This document shows, piece by piece, positions 1-6,903 of a DNA stretch of 9,510 nucleotides. The stretch's first letter is position 1. Each line of letters starts with the position of its first letter. Below the pieces are notes generated by a model. The model was given only the letters and a program-made list of their open reading frames with translations. It was not told the DNA's origin and made no database searches. Origin of the DNA: DATGQT01 sp033720695. Its GTDB lineage: Bacteria; Bacteroidota; Rhodothermia; Rhodothermales; Rubricoccaceae. The DNA lies in contig JAWWCA010000143.1 in NCBI GenBank assembly GCA_033720695.1, forward strand, positions 1-9,510. The letters are read 5' to 3'. Both the position numbers and the translations under genes were made by a program.

Positions 1-1
1 C

Positions 2-1906
2 GCCGAGGCGCGCGGGCTGGGCCTGGAGGCGCGGCTGTCGCTGTTCGAGGAGGTGTGCGCGGCGGTGGCCTACGCGCACCGGCACCTCGTCGTCCACCGC
101 GACCTCAAGCCGTCGAACATCCTCGTGGGCGAGGGCGGGGGCGGGGCGCCGCAGGTGAAGCTGCTCGACTTCGGGGTGGCGCGGCTGCTGGAGGGGGAGC
201 CGGAGGGCGCCCCGCGGACGCGCCCCGAGCAGCGGATCCTGACGCCGGAGTACGCCGCGCCGGAGCAGCTCGACGGGGCGGCGGTGACGACGGCGACCGA
301 CGTGTACGCGCTCGGCGTCGTGCTCCACGAGCTGCTCGTCGGGCGGCGCCCGGAGCGGCCGGCCACGCGGCCGAGCGCGGCGGCGCCGGCCCCGCTCCGC
401 CGACCGCTGCGGGGCGACCTCGACACCCTCGTGCTCACGGCGCTCCACCCCGACCCGGCGCGGCGCTACGCCTCGGCCGAGGCCCTCCTCGACGACCTCC
501 GGCGCTATCGGGACGGGCGGCCCCTCGCGGCCCGACCCGACAGCCCCCTCTACCGCGCCCGCAAGTTCGTCGCCCGCAACCGCGTCGGCGTCGCGGCGGC
601 GGCGGCGGTTCTCGCGCTCCTCCTCGCCGCGCTCGTTGTCGTCGCGCTCCAGCAGCAGCAGACGGCCCGCGCCCTCGCCGACGCCGAGGCGACGGCCGAC
701 GTCCTCGAAGGCCTCTTCGCCGCCACCGACCCGTTCCAGGCCGAGCGCCTCGACACCCTCCGCGTGCGGGAGCTGCTCGACGTGAGCGAGGAGCGGCTGC
801 GTAGGGAGCTCGCGGGCCAGCCGCACGTGCTGGGCCGCGTGCTCCTGATGCTGGGCCGGGTGCAGGTCGAGACGGGCCACCCCGACGCTGGCGAGCCCCT
901 CCTCCGGGAGGCCGCCGCCCTGCTCGCCGACGCCCCGCCGGAGCGCCACGCCGACGCCCTCTCCGCCCTCGCGGCCCTCCACATCCTCCGCGCCGAGCCG
1001 CGCGAGGCCGAGCGCCTCGCCCGTGACGCCCTCGCCCTCCTGCCGGACGACGCCGACCCGCTCGTCCGTGCCGCCGCCGAGACCCAGCTGGCCGTCGCCT
1101 TCCAGCTCTACAACCGTCAGGAGGAGGCGCTCCCCATGCACCGCGCCACGTTCGAGCGCCTCCGCAACGCCCTCGGCGAGGACCACGACGCCACCCTCCG
1201 CACCGAGCGGCTCCTCGGCGACGTCCTGTTCGAGCTGGGCCGGTCCGACGAGGCGGGGGCGCACTACCGGTCCATCCTGGAGCGGATGCGCCGCCTCGAC
1301 GGAGGTCCCCATCCCCGGCAGCAAAACACCATGAGCGCGCTATCGCTCCTGCTGCGGATGACGGGGCGGGAGGCGGAGGCCGTGGAGGTGTCGGGCGAGA
1401 GCGTGCGCCTGGCCCGGGAGGCCGCGCCGGGCTCGTCTCGGCTCGCAAACGCGCTTGCGAGCCACGCTGGCAGCCTCCTCCGGCTCGGCCGTCTCGACGA
1501 GGCCGAGCGCCTCCTGGAGGAGGCGACCCAGCTGCCGGTGCGCCGTCCTGCGGACCGCGCCCTCCCCCTGGGCCTGCTCGCCACGGTCCACCGCGCGCGG
1601 GGCGCCCTCGGCCAGGCCGCAGCGGTGCAGCGCGAGGCGTGGGACGTGCTCCGCTCGGCGCTCGGCGCCCAGCACGAGATCACCATCCACAGCGCGCTCA
1701 AGCTCGGCGCGATCCTGCAGGAGCAGGCCCGCCCCGCCGAGGCCGAGGCCGTGCTCCTGGCGACGTACGAGGCCACCGCGCCCGCCCATGGCGCCGACGC
1801 CCCCGTCACGCGCCGGGTCGGCGACGCACTCGCGGCCCTGTACGAGGCGACGGGCCAGGGCGCCCGCGCCGCGCGGTACCGGCCGGCGAGCGCCCGTCCG
1901 GGCTAG
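2..1906 (+). CDS. Ser/Thr protein kinase with C-terminal TPR-like region, 5'-truncated by window edge
   Basis: Predicted membrane-anchored Hanks-type Ser/Thr kinase. The frame is open from base 2 and the first visible residues (AEARGLGLEARLSLFEE) align with the middle of the complete paralogue at 6919-9387, so the N-terminus, glycine loop and ATP-binding lysine lie outside the window; the GTG at 53 is internal. Visible landmarks are the catalytic loop HRDLKPSN (95-118), then DFG, then YAAPEQ (the APE motif), with TDVYALGVVL after it. A hydrophobic, alanine/leucine-rich single membrane segment lies at about 584-650, followed by a QQQQTARALADAEATA linker and a helical, TPR-like C-terminal half with repeated alanine/leucine-rich helix pairs to the end. 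This layout puts the kinase in the cytoplasm and, by family expectation, the TPR part across the membrane, where it may sense ligands or partners. Its target is not shown; an upstream sigma gene is plausible by analogy with the second kinase. It converges on the peroxidase gene, 63 bp apart. The kinase call is firm; the signal and substrate are unknown. Confidence 0.93.
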   Translation, partial: AEARGLGLEARLSLFEEVCAAVAYAHRHLVVHRDLKPSNILVGEGGGGAPQVKLLDFGVARLLEGEPEGAPRTRPEQRILTPEYAAPEQLDGAAVTTATDVYALGVVLHELLVGRRPERPATRPSAAAPAPLRRPLRGDLDTLVLTALHPDPARRYASAEALLDDLRRYRDGRPLAARPDSPLYRARKFVARNRVGVAAAAAVLALLLAALVVVALQQQQTARALADAEATADVLEGLFAATDPFQAERLDTLRVRELLDVSEERLRRELAGQPHVLGRVLLMLGRVQVETGHPDAGEPLLREAAALLADAPPERHADALSALAALHILRAEPREAERLARDALALLPDDADPLVRAAAETQLAVAFQLYNRQEEALPMHRATFERLRNALGEDHDATLRTERLLGDVLFELGRSDEAGAHYRSILERMRRLDGGPHPRQQNTMSALSLLLRMTGREAEAVEVSGESVRLAREAAPGSSRLANALASHAGSLLRLGRLDEAERLLEEATQLPVRRPADRALPLGLLATVHRARGALGQAAAVQREAWDVLRSALGAQHEITIHSALKLGAILQEQARPAEAEAVLLATYEATAPAHGADAPVTRRVGDALAALYEATGQGARAARYRPASARPG

Positions 1907-1911
1907 CCCCG

Positions 1912-1929
1912 GCCGCGGGCGCTCGCGGC
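1912..1929. terminator. Weak GC hairpin between convergent genes
   Basis: A 6-bp perfect stem (GCCGCG with CGCGGC) and a 6-nt loop start 5 nt after the stop of the upstream kinase and lie in the 63-bp gap before the convergent peroxidase stop. There is no T-run on either side. It may act as a transcription end for one or both genes, but short GC stems are common by chance at this base composition. Confidence 0.25.
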
Positions 1930-1969
1930 TCCTGACCAGACGCGAGACGCGCCCTGGAGGCGCACGCCG

Positions 1970-3391
1970 CTACCGACCCCTGAAGCGGGTCTGGCCGACG
2001 CCCTCCAGGGCCCGGGGCCGGGCCATTCCATCCTCGCAGCCGAGGTCGATCCGGCTCTGGGGGTCGTTGTTCGGGAAACAGCTCCCCGAGGGGAGGGCCT
2101 CCGGGACGTGCCGCCCGAGGCGCGCGTCGTAGAGCCCCCGCTCCAGGAACATCGCCAGGTCATCGACCTCGTCCTCCGTGAGGCCGAGCGGGACGAAGAG
2201 CGGGTCGAGGCGGTCGGCCGGGACGAGCGTGCTCTGTGGCACCGCCGCGTTCTTGTAGGCGACGACGTCGCGGATCGAGGCGAACGTGGCGCCGTGGCCG
2301 AGGAAGGCGTCGTCGGCGAGGTTGTAGAGCTGCGGCACCTTGAACCGGTAGGTGTCGGCGTCGCGCTGGGTGAACCCGCCGCGGCCGAGGTGGACGGGGT
2401 CCTTCGGGTTGAAGTCGCTGAAGACGCCGGGTCCCGTGAGCTCGCCCATGCCGAGGGCGTGGAACGACATGTTGGCGAGGGCGGGCCCGCCGTGGCAGCT
2501 CACGCAGCCGGCGCGCCCGAAGAACAGGATCGCGCCGCGCTTCTGGGCCGCGGTCATGGCGTCGGTCTCGCCGCGGAGCCACCGCTGGAACGGCGCCTCG
2601 CTGGGAAGGACGGTGCGCTCCCACGCCGCGATCGCCAGCCCCGCCATCTCCATCTCGGCCGAGGCGATCGCCGGGTCGGTGGCCCGGAAGTCGGGGAAGG
2701 CCGCCGCGAAGCGCGCCGCGTACTCGGGGAGCGTCTCGATGACGAAGGCCGGGCCGTCCTGCATGCGGTGCACCGTCAGCGCGGCGATGGCCTGCGTCTC
2801 GAGGCCCTCGTAGCCGAGGCGGTTGTTGACGATGGGCGTGCCCTCGGTCCACTCCGCCTCGGTGCCAGCGTTGGGGCCTGCGGCGCCGAACTGCCCGTTC
2901 CAGAGGGTGACGGCCTGGTACGCGCCGTTCATGAGCGACGGCGAGCGGATGGGCTGGCGGTCGAGCTCGTCGTGGGCGTAGTCCGGGTGGGGCCGGCGGC
3001 GCTCGCCGAAGTGACCGAACCCAACGCCGCCGTCGGCGAGGCCCTGGGGGACGCCCGCGCGGAAGCCGGCCGCCACGTGGTGGCACGACGCGCACGAGTA
3101 CGTCCCCTCCATCATGGCATGCGTGGGGTTGACGGCGAGGGCGGTCTCGTGCATGAGGAGGCGCCCGAGCGCCACCTTCTCGGGCGTAAGCGGGTTGCGC
3201 GGGTCCTGGGGAATAGCGGCGAGGTCGCCGTCGTCGGGGACCCTGAAGGCGTCGAGCCCGGCGCCCTCGGCGGCGGCCGTGACGGCCTCCCGGAGCTGGG
3301 CGTCGAGGCTGGGCGCCTCGGGCGTCGCGTTGTCGCAGGCGGCGAGGAGGGCGAGGGCCCCAAGCAGCAGGATCAGTCGGGTACGTGGCAT
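1970..3391 (-). CDS. Di-heme cytochrome c peroxidase / MauG-family lipoprotein
   Basis: A 473-residue exported di-heme protein of the cytochrome c peroxidase/MauG family (CCP_MauG type), expected to reduce hydrogen peroxide with electrons from small c-type donors or to oxidise another substrate outside the cytoplasm. The N-terminus (MPRTRLILLLGALALLAAC) is a lipoprotein signal with lipobox L16-A-A-C19, so it should be lipid-anchored. NPLTPEKVALGRLL (about 66-79) is the family's entry motif. Two heme c sites are visible, CASCH at 100-104 and CVSCH at 296-300, about the spacing usual for the two-domain fold. KVPQLYNL (351-358) is the family's conserved segment after the second heme. Two further cysteines (C438, C452) in the tail could form a disulfide; the CFPNND...DLGC tail is, from memory, common in homologues from this phylum. 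The ATG at 3391 is fixed by the signal peptide. No clear Shine-Dalgarno is seen. It has its own sigma70-like promoter and a 190-nt gap from the gene upstream, so it is probably transcribed alone. Peroxidase versus other MauG-like oxidase activity cannot be decided from sequence. Confidence 0.93.
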   Translation of the reverse strand: MPRTRLILLLGALALLAACDNATPEAPSLDAQLREAVTAAAEGAGLDAFRVPDDGDLAAIPQDPRNPLTPEKVALGRLLMHETALAVNPTHAMMEGTYSCASCHHVAAGFRAGVPQGLADGGVGFGHFGERRRPHPDYAHDELDRQPIRSPSLMNGAYQAVTLWNGQFGAAGPNAGTEAEWTEGTPIVNNRLGYEGLETQAIAALTVHRMQDGPAFVIETLPEYAARFAAAFPDFRATDPAIASAEMEMAGLAIAAWERTVLPSEAPFQRWLRGETDAMTAAQKRGAILFFGRAGCVSCHGGPALANMSFHALGMGELTGPGVFSDFNPKDPVHLGRGGFTQRDADTYRFKVPQLYNLADDAFLGHGATFASIRDVVAYKNAAVPQSTLVPADRLDPLFVPLGLTEDEVDDLAMFLERGLYDARLGRHVPEALPSGSCFPNNDPQSRIDLGCEDGMARPRALEGVGQTRFRGR

Positions 3392-3416
3392 CTTGTAGGG
3401 AAAGCAGAGGGGGAGC

Positions 3417-3445
3417 TATATACACGTTAGGAAACGAAGGTACAA
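3417..3445 (-). promoter_or_regulatory. Candidate sigma70-like promoter of the peroxidase gene
   Basis: On the minus strand TTGTAC (3445-3440) and TATATA (3422-3417) are separated by exactly 17 nt, matching three of six and four of six consensus positions. It lies in a notable A/T-rich patch of an otherwise very GC-rich window and would give a leader of roughly 20 nt before the ATG at 3391. The leader shows no Shine-Dalgarno, as is usual in Bacteroidota relatives. It bears no resemblance to the 43-bp elements around the sigma gene, so this gene is probably outside that circuit. Confidence 0.5.
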
Positions 3446-3525
3446 CCCCCCACGCCTGAACGCACCCCGCCCGCCGCCACCCGGATGCCCCGGCCCGCGT
3501 GGTGCCGGCCGAGGTCGAGGCCGCT

Positions 3526-3553
3526 GGCCCACCCCGCGACGTCGGGATGGGCC
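3526..3553 (-). terminator. Strong hairpin downstream of the secreted-protein gene
   Basis: Read on the minus strand, GGCCCATCCC pairs with GGGGTGGGCC; an extra inner G-C pair makes an 11-bp stem with a 6-nt loop. One pair is G-U in minus-strand RNA but would be C-A in plus-strand RNA, so the structure favours the minus transcript. It begins 28 nt after the TGA of the secreted-protein gene. No T-run follows, so it is either a GC-type terminator or a 3'-end stabilising stem. The rest of the 190-bp gap holds only the peroxidase promoter. Confidence 0.45.
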
Positions 3554-3581
3554 ATGCGGCGTCGAGGAGACGTGCGAGCCG

Positions 3582-6152
3582 TCAGCGCAAGAGCGTGAGG
3601 CGCTGCGTCTGCGAGGCGCCGGCGCCCGTCGTCATCCGCGCGAGGTAGACCCCGCTCGGCAGCGCTGCTGCGTCGAAGGCGACCGCATGCGTCCCGGCCG
3701 GCTGCTCTTCGTCGACGAGAACGGCGACCTCGCGGCCGAGCGCGTCGTAGAGCGCGATCCAGACGGGGGCCGCCTCGGGGAGGTCGTAGCGGAGCGCCGT
3801 CCTCCCGGACGAGGGGTTCGGGACCGGCCCGTGGAGGGCGACGACCTCGGGCAGCCTCACCGACGCGCCGCCCGCCGTCTCGGAGACCTCGGCGGCTTCC
3901 TGCTCCGACGCCTGAACGAAGGGAGAGCCCGCGATCTGCTCGACGGCCCACACCGCCGGGTCAGCAAGGTGCCGCGGGCCATCTCGACCGCCGTCCGCCT
4001 TCGCGAAGTTGAACCCGGACTCGGTGAGGAGGTCGTCTGGGAAGGTCCCCAGGCGGACCCGGTAGACGTAGACGCCGGAAGGGGCCGCGGCCGGGACCTG
4101 CTGCCGGAACGTGAGGGGGCCGATCGTCTGGCCCGGACCCAGCGTCACGTTCCGCGGCCCGAGGGCGGGCGTGACCGTCGTTCCGTCAGGGAGCGTCGCG
4201 GCGGTCCATCCCTGGAAGCTCTGGGCCTCGGCGGTGTTGTTCGCCAGCGTGACGAAGAAGTCGAACGAGCCGCCACTCGGGGGGATGACGATGGGCCCGC
4301 CGATGGGCTGTGCGAAGACCGCGATCGGCGCGGGGTTGATCATCTCCAGCGTCACGTCGGTCGCGTTGTAGACGACGCGGAGCGTGGCGCCGTCGACGGC
4401 GAGCGTGTCGTGGACGGGCACGTCGAAGCGGCCGGAGCAAAAGCTCGGGCAGTTGACGACGGCGAAGGTGTCGCCGATGTCGGGGACGTAGCCGTCGAGG
4501 AGCGACACGTCGAGGGTGCCCCCGAGGTTGGCCGAGCCGGAGGTGATGACGAGCACGTCGTGCTCGGTGTCCGGCGTCGTTCCGGCGAGCTCGACCTCGA
4601 GGCGGAGGTCGGGTTCGGGATGGAAGCCGAGGACCGTGAGCGTGCCGGTCGCGTCCGCGTCCGCCGGGCGCCAGGTGGCGTGGTTAGTGACCGTGCTGGG
4701 CGTGGTCACGTTGCCCGTGCCGACGACCTCGGAGCCCGGCGCGAGCGTGCGCGCGCCGGAGAAGGTGAGGAGGCCGCCGGCAGCGACCTCGTAGCGGCCC
4801 GTGTCCGGCCCGTCGAGCGCCGCCGCCGGGCGCGTCTCGCCCCCCTCGACCCGGACCGTCCCCCGATTCGTGAACGCCGTGTACTGGTTGAACCCGTCCT
4901 CGCTCACGAAGAGGCCCTCGTTGAGGAAGTTGCCCCAGAACCGCGTGCTCGCCGGGCCGACGAGCCGCATCGTGCCCGCGTTCACCGTGCGCGTGTCGGC
5001 GTCGAAGGCGTAGACCGAGGCTCCGTTCGTCCAGACCGTCTCGCCGGTGATCCTGAGGGTGCGCGCGTCGCGGAGCAGGCGGCCGCCGGCGTTGCCGTCG
5101 AGGACGAGGTCGAGCGGGATCGTGGTCGTGCCGGTCCCGCCGAGGGACCCGGCCTCCCAGGATAGGCTCGACGTGACAGCGTAGTCGGCGCTCCCGGCCA
5201 CGACGGGGTTCACCCCTTCCAGGACGAGGTTCGGCAGGGCGACGGCGCCGTCGAGCGAGACGAACCCGCTCGACCCGACCCGCAGGGTGTCGACGCCGAG
5301 GGTGCCCTGCACGATGAGGTCCGTGCGCGCGGACCCCGTCGGGTTGCTCACCAACACGGTGCCCCCTCCCGTGATGCTCGACAACGGATCGATGATGTGG
5401 TAGCTCCGCGCGAAAGCGAGACGCCCCCCCGGCAGGACCGTGAACGGGCCTTCGTAGGTGTCGGTGGAGAACGAGCTGAGCGCGCCCGAGAGCGCGAGCT
5501 CACCCGCTTCTACGCTCACGACCCCCTCGTTCTCGAGCTGGCACTGGACGAGCGTCCGGCCCTCTCCGGTGTGGCGGAGCACGGCCGTCGCGGCATTCGT
5601 CAGGTAGAGCCCGTTGTGGAAACAGAAGACCAGGTCTTCGCCCGGGGGCGGGGCCAGCGCGAGCTCCCCCTCGTTGCGGAAGACCGGGTCGTCCGAGCCG
5701 GAGAACGTCCCGCTCTGCCACGTCGCCATGCCGTTGTTGACGATCGTCCCGGCGGTGTGGTCATACTGGTCTGCCTGCAGGTTGAGCGTGCCGTTGACGG
5801 TCAGGGTGCCGATGGAGCGCCAGCCTCCGCGACGGGTCCATGTCATCGTTTCGAGGACGGTGAGGTCGCCGCCGCCATTGCTTCCGTCGGTGGTAAACCC
5901 GAGGCTGCCTGGGCCGAGGATCACGTCGTACGTGAGGTTTTTGGCCGTGGCGCTCCCGTTGATGTACACGTTGGCCGTGCCGATGATGAGGGCGTCGTCC
6001 ATCGATCCCGGTGGCCCTTCGTCGGGCGGGTCCCAGCTTTCGGCCGCTTCCCAGTTGCCCTGGTTGACCGCCCACTGGAACGTGGTACCGGTCTGGGCAT
6101 GCGCAACGGGCACGGAGAGACAGACGAGGAGCGAGAGGGAGAGATAGCGCAT
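3582..6152 (-). CDS. Large secreted beta-repeat protein with C-terminal T9SS type A sorting domain
   Basis: An 856-residue protein predicted to be exported by Sec and then by the type IX secretion system to the cell surface or medium. Residues 1-19 (MRYLSLSLLVCLSVPVAHA) are a Sec signal with an AHA cleavage site; this fixes the ATG at 6152, although the frame stays open for 65 codons upstream. From about 22 to 600 the chain is rich in G, T, V, N and S, with an opening stretch (NWEAAESWDPP, then DDALIIG) and recurrent short strands such as NEGELAL, NEGVVSV, NEGLFVS and NRGTVRV, typical of parallel beta-helix or autotransporter-passenger-like proteins. GGTLDVSLLDGYVPDIGDTF, near the end of that region, is a common closing motif. 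Residues about 610-719 look like an immunoglobulin-like beta domain, then a linker, then the sorting domain at about 770-856 (VPNPSSGRTALRYDLP, LYDALGREVAVL, LPSGVYLARM). It is divergent from the sigma gene, with a 43-bp shared element 18 nt before its start. Adhesin, surface layer or ligand binding are all possible; the function is unknown. Confidence 0.9.
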   Translation of the reverse strand: MRYLSLSLLVCLSVPVAHAQTGTTFQWAVNQGNWEAAESWDPPDEGPPGSMDDALIIGTANVYINGSATAKNLTYDVILGPGSLGFTTDGSNGGGDLTVLETMTWTRRGGWRSIGTLTVNGTLNLQADQYDHTAGTIVNNGMATWQSGTFSGSDDPVFRNEGELALAPPPGEDLVFCFHNGLYLTNAATAVLRHTGEGRTLVQCQLENEGVVSVEAGELALSGALSSFSTDTYEGPFTVLPGGRLAFARSYHIIDPLSSITGGGTVLVSNPTGSARTDLIVQGTLGVDTLRVGSSGFVSLDGAVALPNLVLEGVNPVVAGSADYAVTSSLSWEAGSLGGTGTTTIPLDLVLDGNAGGRLLRDARTLRITGETVWTNGASVYAFDADTRTVNAGTMRLVGPASTRFWGNFLNEGLFVSEDGFNQYTAFTNRGTVRVEGGETRPAAALDGPDTGRYEVAAGGLLTFSGARTLAPGSEVVGTGNVTTPSTVTNHATWRPADADATGTLTVLGFHPEPDLRLEVELAGTTPDTEHDVLVITSGSANLGGTLDVSLLDGYVPDIGDTFAVVNCPSFCSGRFDVPVHDTLAVDGATLRVVYNATDVTLEMINPAPIAVFAQPIGGPIVIPPSGGSFDFFVTLANNTAEAQSFQGWTAATLPDGTTVTPALGPRNVTLGPGQTIGPLTFRQQVPAAAPSGVYVYRVRLGTFPDDLLTESGFNFAKADGGRDGPRHLADPAVWAVEQIAGSPFVQASEQEAAEVSETAGGASVRLPEVVALHGPVPNPSSGRTALRYDLPEAAPVWIALYDALGREVAVLVDEEQPAGTHAVAFDAAALPSGVYLARMTTGAGASQTQRLTLLR

Positions 6153-6170
6153 GGTGCGTGGGGTTCGTGA

Positions 6171-6213
6171 GGGTCTACCCTCCATTCGCAGGGCGGTGGA
6201 AGACGGGGCCATC
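6171..6213 (-). promoter_or_regulatory. 43-bp conserved element, copy A, upstream of the secreted-protein gene
   Basis: On the minus strand this reads GATGGCCCCGT, then 6 variable bases, CCGC, one base, CTGCGAA, one base, GGAGGGTAGACCC, ending 18 nt before the ATG at 6152. It matches copy B at 6865-6907 at 35 of 43 positions with no gap. Both copies point toward the gene they precede. It lies in the 118-bp divergent gap, so it could also influence the sigma gene at 6271. Likely a promoter or operator shared by the two target genes, possibly the site of the adjacent sigma factor; the role is inferred. Confidence 0.6.
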
Positions 6214-6270
6214 CGGTGGCTTCGCCCGTCGCCGTACCTTCCCGCACGCCGCCCTTTCCGGCTAGCCCGC

Positions 6271-6903
6271 ATGCCCTCCGAGCCCACGACGACGCAGCTC
6301 CTCGCCGACGCCCGCGCCGGCGACCGCGCCGCGCTCGACCGCCTCATGCCGCGCCTCTACGACGAGCTCCGCGTACTCGCGCGGGCGCGGCTCCGCCGCC
6401 ACCGGCCCGGCGAGACGCTCAACACGACGGCCCTCGTCCACGAGGCCTACCTCAAGCTGACGGCCGGCGAGGCGCCGCCGGTCGAGAGCCGGACGCACTT
6501 CTTCGCGCTCGCCGCGCGCGCCATGCGGTTCATCCTCGTCAGCTACGCGCGCGAGCGGAGCGCGCTCAAGCGGGGCGGCCCCGGGCGCGACCTCCCGCTC
6601 ACGGCCGCCGCCGCCGCCGCCGGCAGCGACCCCGCCGCCGACGAGGCGCTCGACCTCCTCGCCCTCGACGCGGCCCTGGACCGACTCGCGGCCAACAGCG
6701 AGCGCATGGCCGAACTCGTCGAGCTGCGCTTCTTCGGCGGGCTCTCCCTCGACGAGGCCGCCGAGGTGACCGGGCGCTCCCGGACCACCCTCAAGCGGGA
6801 CTGGCGCCGCGCCCGCGCCTACCTCTTCCACGCCGTCCGGGGTGAGACGGGGACGGCGGCGACCGATGGCCCCGTGGAGAGCCGCGCTGCGAACGGAGGG
6901 TAG
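6271..6903 (+). CDS. ECF-like RNA polymerase sigma factor (Sigma70_ECF / TIGR02999-type)
   Basis: A 210-residue extracytoplasmic-function-like sigma factor that would direct RNA polymerase to specific promoters. Region 2 spans about residues 8-98 (LMPRLYDELRVLARARL, LNTTALVHEAYLKL, FFALAARAMRFILVSYARER). The linker has six consecutive alanines (112-117). Region 4 spans about 133-187, with the helix-turn-helix in LSLDEAAEVTGRSRTTLKRD. Where classical ECF sigma factors have an acidic DAED-type motif in region 2.2, this one has N51-T52-T53-A54, the pattern of kinase-controlled rather than anti-sigma-controlled types; no anti-sigma gene is adjacent. The ATG at 6271 fits the usual start of this family; the frame is open further upstream to 6151 but that part runs over the divergent gap and has no family resemblance. 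No Shine-Dalgarno or convincing own promoter was seen, though the weak TACCTT at 6235-6240 could be part of one. The kinase starts 15 nt after its stop, suggesting co-transcription. Its last dozen codons overlap copy B of the 43-bp element. Confidence 0.94.
   Translation: MPSEPTTTQLLADARAGDRAALDRLMPRLYDELRVLARARLRRHRPGETLNTTALVHEAYLKLTAGEAPPVESRTHFFALAARAMRFILVSYARERSALKRGGPGRDLPLTAAAAAAGSDPAADEALDLLALDAALDRLAANSERMAELVELRFFGGLSLDEAAEVTGRSRTTLKRDWRRARAYLFHAVRGETGTAATDGPVESRAANGG
6604..6621 (+). repeat. (GCC)6 trinucleotide run in the sigma-factor linker
   Basis: Six perfect in-frame GCC units encode alanines 112-117 between sigma regions 2 and 4. Slippage would add or remove alanines without shifting the frame, so any effect would be on linker length rather than on/off switching. 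Such runs are also common by chance in alanine-rich, GC-rich genes. Confidence 0.6.

Noticed and set aside
53..55. GTG at 53 as the start of the first kinase
   Set aside because: It lies in the middle of the catalytic domain, the frame is open to the window edge, and upstream residues align with the paralogue.
2108..3430. A 440-codon plus-strand open frame opposite the peroxidase
   Set aside because: The minus-strand frame has a lipobox and two heme motifs; the plus frame is an R/E/G/V-rich shadow without recognisable features.
3687..5165. A 492-codon plus-strand open frame opposite the secreted-protein gene
   Set aside because: The minus-strand frame has a signal peptide and T9SS sorting domain; the plus frame is R/E/D-rich low-complexity translation.
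6153..6347. Longer start for the secreted protein at 6347
   Set aside because: It would overlap the divergent sigma gene and bury the signal peptide 65 residues inside; the added sequence is arginine/serine-rich with no family resemblance.
6895..6900. GGAGGG as the kinase ribosome-binding site
   Set aside because: It is 18 nt from the ATG, and the equivalent block in the other copy is 25 nt from its ATG; neither is a workable spacing.
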